This document shows, piece by piece, positions 21,787-25,285 of a stretch of 25,285 bases of DNA. This DNA is from CAYGVX01 sp964395545 (GTDB taxonomy: Archaea > Thermoproteota > Bathyarchaeia > Bathyarchaeales > SOJC01), in contig CAYNAW010000021.1 in NCBI GenBank assembly GCA_964395545.1, positions 1 to 25,285 of the forward strand, read 5' to 3'. A program made the position numbers and the translations under genes. How positions within the stretch are numbered: position 1 is the stretch's first letter; every line of letters starts with the position of its first letter. Under the pieces are notes generated by a model. It saw only the letters and a list, made by a program, of their open reading frames with translations. It had not been told where the DNA came from and did not search any database.

Positions 21787-21960
21787 TTGAGTGAAGTGAA
21801 GTTGACTACCATAAAGATTAGGAAGGAGACTCGTGATGCTTTGAAGAGTGTGGGGAAGAAGGGAGAAACTTACGACGAAATTATAAACAGACTCCTCGAC
21901 AGAGCTTTGCGGAGGAAGAGAGTTGAGACGAAGGGGAGAGCGGCAAGGGTTGAGGGGTGA
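21787..21960 (+). CDS. VapB/DUF7557-like antitoxin-type protein, orphan
   Basis: From TTG 21787 a 57-residue protein beginning MSEVKLTTIKIRKETRDALKS. GTG 21796 is another possible start, and the frame is open from ATG 21733. The pattern of a TTIKI strand, then KETRDALKSVGKKGETYDEIINRLLDRA, is that of archaeal antitoxin-like proteins with a ribbon-helix-helix or VapB-type fold: a DNA-binding strand, two helices and a basic C-terminal tail. Such antitoxins normally sit next to a PIN-type toxin gene. None is recognisable within the following 330 bases or before it, so this copy is an orphan or a solitary regulator. Two exact GGATACCGA repeats precede it. Confidence 0.7.
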   Translation: MSEVKLTTIKIRKETRDALKSVGKKGETYDEIINRLLDRALRRKRVETKGRAARVEG

Positions 21961-22289
21961 GCTGGTGCTCGCAGGAGTTCTCGTATCAACGTTGATCGGC
22001 TGGCTGATCGGAGCCTTGCCAGAATGTACTTCCGGACCCGGCCGGCTTCAGATTCTCAGAGCCTTGTTGGGCGCCATATAGTTGCGCTGGGCGTTTTGAT
22101 TCTAGGTGAACCCTGTGGACCGAAGAATGAGGATGAGGATTTCCGCGGGATTCGATTTCTGAAACTTTCATTTTTTCGCTGTGTGGGCTAGGTATTTTGT
22201 GTAAAAGTTGAGGTTTTTTCCTTAGGGCTTGAAAATCTGCTAGGTATTGCTGCCATGTTGATTTGGGAAAAGCATAATTTTGAGGCTGG
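21961..22289. other. 329-base intergenic region, possibly decayed coding DNA
   Basis: A GTG-started frame at 21965-22081 gives a short hydrophobic peptide (LAGVLVSTLIGWLIGALP) and stops after 38 codons. A hydrophobic stretch resumes in another frame as VALGVLILGEPCG. This could be the remains of a small membrane protein, but no family is recognised. Confidence 0.3.
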
Positions 22290-22751
22290 ATGATTAGTAC
22301 TGAGCGTGCGGGTATGGAAAGGCCTCCTCTTAAGCTATCTGACCTAAAGAAGTGGCGGAGACGTGGCTTCTACAGTGAAACTGTGCTAGTTAAGCAGCTG
22401 CAGAAGAACGGTTATAACGCCGTCAGAGTGCCCGTAAGCAACCCCAGTCTAAGCCCTCTTCCCGACGTGATTGCCCGCAAGGAACAGCATGTCTATGCTT
22501 TCGAAGTGAAGAACGCCAGCTACTACGCCTACTTCCCTAAAAAACAGATTGACAAGCTCTTCAGGTTCCTGGACGAGCTCATACCACTTTCCAACAAACA
22601 GAAGCACGCAGTTCTCGCCGCTCACCTTGGGAAAAAATGGATCTTCAGACAAATCAGTTGGGATACCTGGGAGACTCGTAGCCTTCTGGAGCAGGAACGC
22701 ATCATAAAGACCGAAGAAGGTAACTTCCAGCTGGACACGACTAATGAGTAA
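22290..22751 (+). CDS. hjc: archaeal Holliday junction resolvase (Hjc type)
   Basis: A structure-specific endonuclease that resolves four-way DNA junctions. The 153-residue protein has the PD-(D/E)xK core of the Hjc family: RRRGFYSETVLVKQLQKNGY (E30), VRVPVSN (S50), PLPDVIA (D59) and YAFEVKN (E72, K74), followed by PKKQIDKLFRFLDELI as expected for helix 3. It is slightly longer than typical Hjc (about 120-145) owing to an N-terminal extension of about 20 residues and a C-terminal tail. The start is ATG 22290 with GAGG just upstream; ATG 22314 is possible. Its end overlaps the methyltransferase start by 8 bases, so the pair is co-transcribed. Confidence 0.9.
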   Translation: MISTERAGMERPPLKLSDLKKWRRRGFYSETVLVKQLQKNGYNAVRVPVSNPSLSPLPDVIARKEQHVYAFEVKNASYYAYFPKKQIDKLFRFLDELIPLSNKQKHAVLAAHLGKKWIFRQISWDTWETRSLLEQERIIKTEEGNFQLDTTNE

Positions 22752-23490
22752 GGAAAAGTGGCACACTCGACTTTTCGATGACTTGAACCAGTACTGGGAA
22801 GAAATTTCAGATTCCCGAGACACGAGCAAAGAAGTTGAATTCATCCACAGGGTAACAAAGACAAAAGGTTTAGTTCTGGATCTCTGCTGCGGCACAGGCC
22901 GACACGCTTCGGCTTTAAGCACCAAGGGGTGGAAGATCGTGGGATTCGATATCTCGCCCAACCTTCTTCGCATCGCCAAGAAGAGAATGAAGAGACAGTA
23001 CAGCTACCCGCTGGTGCGAGGCGATATGCAGCATCTCCCGTTCAAGACAAGAGCGTTCACAGCCGCAATCAGCATGTTCACAAGCTTCGGCTACTTGCCC
23101 TCCGAGAACCAAGACCTAAATAGCTTAAAAGAAGTGGCACGAACCCTCAACGAGGACGGTCATTTTCTGCTTGACGTTGCTAATCGTGATCACCTCTACA
23201 AAGTGTTTCAGAAAAAAGATTGGGGCGAATTTCCAAGCTTCTACATGATGGAAAAGCGCACATTGGAGCCTGACGGCTCCAGACTGCACTCTCGATGGAC
23301 CTTGGTGGACAAGAAAGACAAGACGCAGAGAGTATTCAACCACGACTTGCGGCTCTACTCCCGATCTCAACTGCAGAAACTCCTGCAAAAATCAGGGCTG
23401 AAGACCGAGAAGGTTTACGGAGATTATGATGGACAAGAATTTCGGAAAGACTCTTCTCGCCTAATTGTTCTTGCCAAAAGGGAAAGCTGA
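22744..23490 (+). CDS. class I SAM-dependent methyltransferase
   Basis: A 248-residue Rossmann-fold methyltransferase. Motif I is LVLDLCCGTGRHASAL (43-58), followed by GWKIVGFDIS (motif II), VRGDMQHLPFKTRAFTAAISMFTSFGYL (motifs III-IV) and a LNEDGHFLLDVAN motif V region. The pattern fits small-molecule methyltransferases of the UbiE/Methyltransf_11/25 group; the DNA or RNA methyltransferase motif (N/DPPY or catalytic cysteine) is absent, so it is not obviously a modification enzyme. The start, ATG 22744, overlaps the end of hjc by 8 bases and is probably translated by coupling. The substrate is unknown. Confidence 0.88.
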   Translation: MSKEKWHTRLFDDLNQYWEEISDSRDTSKEVEFIHRVTKTKGLVLDLCCGTGRHASALSTKGWKIVGFDISPNLLRIAKKRMKRQYSYPLVRGDMQHLPFKTRAFTAAISMFTSFGYLPSENQDLNSLKEVARTLNEDGHFLLDVANRDHLYKVFQKKDWGEFPSFYMMEKRTLEPDGSRLHSRWTLVDKKDKTQRVFNHDLRLYSRSQLQKLLQKSGLKTEKVYGDYDGQEFRKDSSRLIVLAKRES

Positions 23491-23603
23491 AATATACTAG
23501 GTATGAATCTATGCGTCGATTTGTCTAAATTTCCAAGCTACGCGTCAATCGAATCAGTGTCGCTTGCCGCCAAAATGTGAATTCGGTCTTATGGCAGCCC
23601 CTC

Positions 23604-24338
23604 TTAAGCTGGCTTTTGCCAGTCTTCAGTTATTCTCCTATTAATTCTGACTAGCTTTTGCCGAAAATGTGTTAAAGAATCTGCGTACGCGGGCATCTCG
23701 CTTAAAAAGCCCTGTAGCTGTAGCACTGAAACTATGGGCGTCTCATGATGAAACTTGATGGGACCTTGTATAAGCGACAAGATGACAGGAGTCACTCTAG
23801 CCTGGCCCCACTCACTTAAGCCGATTTTCTCGTAGAAGCTGGGTAGCGACTCGGTGAATGCTCTGGTCCTCTCCACGTGTTGCTCAGCTACAGCCACGAT
23901 AGGCGCCTTCGTCCACTTGTGTTGCCAATGCTTACAGTCGACAGAGAGAATTGAGGGTTGTCGGCAGGCGAGAAGATCTATTTCCCACCGCTTTCCGCTG
24001 TTATCCTTAAACCTCAGGTTCCTCACAACCCGATACTCGTAGACTTCAAAAGCCTCGGTCGCGATGCTCTCGAACTCTCTCCACTCGAGCAACGCGCAGA
24101 CACGCTCAGAGTCAGCGCCAAGCCTCAAAGCTTCAACGGCAATTCTCACCCGCTGATCTGGAGACGCCTGTATAACCTTCCCCTTCCGTTTGACAATGCC
24201 CTCGGCAGCAAGTCTTCTTAGAGAAGCCTCAACTGTCTGAACGGGTATTCGCGCGTCTTTGCCTACGAGCGAATAGTCCACTGGTCCTCTCTTCGTCAGC
24301 TTGAGCACGGTAATGAGGATTTCCCTTTCGACGTTCAT
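23604..24338 (-). CDS. winged-helix plus PD-(D/E)xK (Mrr-like) nuclease protein
   Basis: A 244-residue two-domain protein. Residues 1-60 are a winged helix (ILITVLKLTKRGPVDYSLVGKDARIPVQTVEASLRRLAAEGIVKRKGKVI). Residues 84-160 have the restriction-endonuclease-like core: LLEWREFESIATEAF (E88, E90), then GKRWEIDLLA (D121) and ILSVDCKHWQHK (D134, K136), resembling the Mrr/RecB-like family. The remaining 80 residues are not assignable. It could be a solitary restriction-type nuclease or a DNA-repair factor. Convergent to the hjc-methyltransferase pair. The start is ATG 24338, with a TATA-like GGTATAAGA on the minus strand at 24363-24371, so it is probably leaderless. No specificity subunit or DNA methyltransferase is present in the window. 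Confidence 0.8.
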   Translation of the reverse strand: MNVEREILITVLKLTKRGPVDYSLVGKDARIPVQTVEASLRRLAAEGIVKRKGKVIQASPDQRVRIAVEALRLGADSERVCALLEWREFESIATEAFEVYEYRVVRNLRFKDNSGKRWEIDLLACRQPSILSVDCKHWQHKWTKAPIVAVAEQHVERTRAFTESLPSFYEKIGLSEWGQARVTPVILSLIQGPIKFHHETPIVSVLQLQGFLSEMPAYADSLTHFRQKLVRINRRITEDWQKPA

Positions 24339-24431
24339 CGTATTAGGCTTGTATTAGAGGCGTCTTATACCTTTCCGTGATGCACGTTGGCAAGCCAAAG
24401 TTGACAGGATAGTGGCAGAGATGCGGAACCT

Positions 24432-24440
24432 CTTTAAATT
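24432..24440 (+). promoter_or_regulatory. TATA box for the GSA-aminotransferase-like gene
   Basis: CTTTAAATT lies about 40 bases before ATG 24477, giving a transcript start near 24463 and a leader of about 14 bases. Confidence 0.5.
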
Positions 24441-24476
24441 CTGCACGCCAAAGATGCTTACAGGTGCTGAGTCAGT

Positions 24477-25285
24477 ATGCGACGAGACTACGCTTCAAGG
24501 ACCTTTAAGTCGAAGCAGCTCTACGAACGTGCAAAGCAGGTGCTGCCTGCAGGTGTTTCATACTTCATTCGCTTCTTCGAGCCCTACCCCTTCTACGTCG
24601 ACTGGGCGAAGGGCAGTAAGATAAGGGACGTGGACGGTAACGTCTACGTGGACTTCTGGATGGGGCACTATACGCACATTTTAGGACACAGTCCATCGAA
24701 CGTGGTCGAGGCGGTCAAGCGGCAAGTAGAGCATGGGACTCATTACGGCGTGTGCCACGAGCTCGAAGTGGCTTTTGCTGAGCAAGTCGTCAAGATGGTG
24801 CCGAGCGCCCAAATGGTGCGGTTCTGCAGTTCGGGCACTGAGGCTGCGATGTATGCCACTCGGCTGGCGCGGGCTTTCACCGGACGAAGCACGATTGTGA
24901 AGTTTGGGGGTGGCTGGCACGGCGGCTACGACGCGTTGCACTGTGCTGTCAAGTCTCCCTTCGATGCGCCCGAGTCGGCGGGAATAACCGACGGGGCTTT
25001 GAAGGACACCGTAGTGGCGCCTTTCAACGATTTGGAGGGGACGGCGCGGAAAGTTAGGGGGCTGGACGTTGCCGCGGTCATCGTTGAGCCTGTCCTCGGC
25101 TCTGCAGGGTGCATCCCAGCCAAGAAAGAGTTTCTGCGGGGGTTGAGGGAACTTTGTAGCGAGAAGGGTGCGTTGCTGGTTTTTGACGAGATTGTCACAG
25201 GGTTTAGGTTGGCTCCTGGGGGTGGGCAGCAGTATTACGGCGTTATTCCTGATGTTTCGTTGTTGGGTAAGGTTTTGGGGGGGGG
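24477..25285 (+). CDS. hemL: class III aminotransferase, glutamate-1-semialdehyde aminotransferase-like, 5' part
   Basis: The gene runs off the window end, so it has no stop here; 269 codons are visible from ATG 24477. The product begins MRRDYASRTFKSKQLYERA and has the class III PLP fold: GGVSYF-like entry (PAGVSYFIRFFEPYPFYV), GSKIRDVDGNVYVDFWMG, the phosphate-binding SSGTEAAMYATRLARAFTG, FGGGWHGGYDA, IVEPVLGSAG and VFDEIVTGFR. The final residues LLGKVLGG include the PLP-binding lysine. The PAGV and WHGGYD parts match glutamate-1-semialdehyde 2,1-aminomutase, which makes 5-aminolevulinate for tetrapyrroles. Other class III aminotransferases share much of this, so the exact reaction is likely but not proven. 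Confidence 0.85.
   Translation, partial: MRRDYASRTFKSKQLYERAKQVLPAGVSYFIRFFEPYPFYVDWAKGSKIRDVDGNVYVDFWMGHYTHILGHSPSNVVEAVKRQVEHGTHYGVCHELEVAFAEQVVKMVPSAQMVRFCSSGTEAAMYATRLARAFTGRSTIVKFGGGWHGGYDALHCAVKSPFDAPESAGITDGALKDTVVAPFNDLEGTARKVRGLDVAAVIVEPVLGSAGCIPAKKEFLRGLRELCSEKGALLVFDEIVTGFRLAPGGGQQYYGVIPDVSLLGKVLGG

Noticed and set aside
21449..21790. Three overlapping plus-strand ORFs
   Set aside because: All three frames are open because the DNA is G/T-rich and lacks A; hydrophobic, cysteine-rich translations without family features.
21965..22081. Short GTG-started hydrophobic ORF as the toxin partner
   Set aside because: It has no PIN, RelE or other toxin residues and stops after 38 codons; kept only as possible decayed DNA.
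1..25285. tRNA, rRNA, CRISPR array, C/D-box RNA, transposase gene
   Set aside because: Read for T-loops, regularly spaced repeats, C/D boxes and transposase motifs; none was convincing.

Overview
The window is archaeal chromosome. Direct signs are an archaeal histone, ribosomal protein eS17, a family-B DNA polymerase, an ATP-dependent DNA ligase, an Hjc-type Holliday junction resolvase, a pyruvoyl-dependent arginine decarboxylase and an AMP phosphorylase. TATA-like boxes sit about 25-30 bases before many starts. Roughly half of the start codons are TTG or GTG. The mix of a histone, pyruvoyl ArgDC, a PolB with a cysteine cluster, and secreted CARDB/dockerin-type proteins points to a mesophilic TACK archaeon, most likely Bathyarchaeia-like. 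The taxon is an inference. No rRNA, tRNA, CRISPR array or intact insertion sequence was found.

Layout. Bases 1-1380 hold a possible cut-off gene start, a cysteine-rich membrane protein and an Lrp/AsnC regulator, all on the minus strand. At 1550-3310 a truncated and frameshifted dockerin remnant (minus) stands back to back with an intact secreted protein that has an N-terminal dockerin and a propeller-like body. Bases 3514-6538 carry rhomboid protease, agmatinase and an RsmB/NSUN-type RNA methyltransferase. Bases 6702-10256 carry DNA polymerase B and a metallophosphoesterase. At 10260-12087 a minus-strand cluster holds TatD, eS17, a helical protein and a MoaD/ThiS-like carrier. The last three are tightly coupled. 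The histone follows at 12216.

From 12601 to 16257 come a small helical protein, AMP phosphorylase, a PPC-domain protein, a RimI-type acetyltransferase and PvlArgDC. From 16521 to 19774 come a small secreted protein, a TPR protein, DNA ligase and a PaaI-type thioesterase.

The stretch from about 19775 to 22290 is the least orderly. It holds a strong TATA box without a convincing gene, a YjbQ protein, a Nudix pseudogene with two frameshifts, a pair of 24-base imperfect inverted repeats 310 bases apart, and an orphan antitoxin-like ORF with two direct repeats before it. After it come Hjc overlapping a methyltransferase gene, a winged-helix/PD-(D/E)xK nuclease on the opposite strand, and the start of a GSA-aminotransferase-like gene cut by the window edge.

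Genes that work together: PvlArgDC (arginine to agmatine) and agmatinase (agmatine to putrescine) make a complete two-step putrescine route although 10.5 kb apart. PolB, ligase, Hjc and histone cover replication, repair and chromatin. eS17 and the RNA methyltransferase serve translation. The best candidates for something undescribed are the inverted-repeat element with its internal repeat cluster (21147-21504), the neighbouring antitoxin-like gene with its repeat pair, and the wHTH-nuclease. None of them can be called a proven new system from sequence alone.
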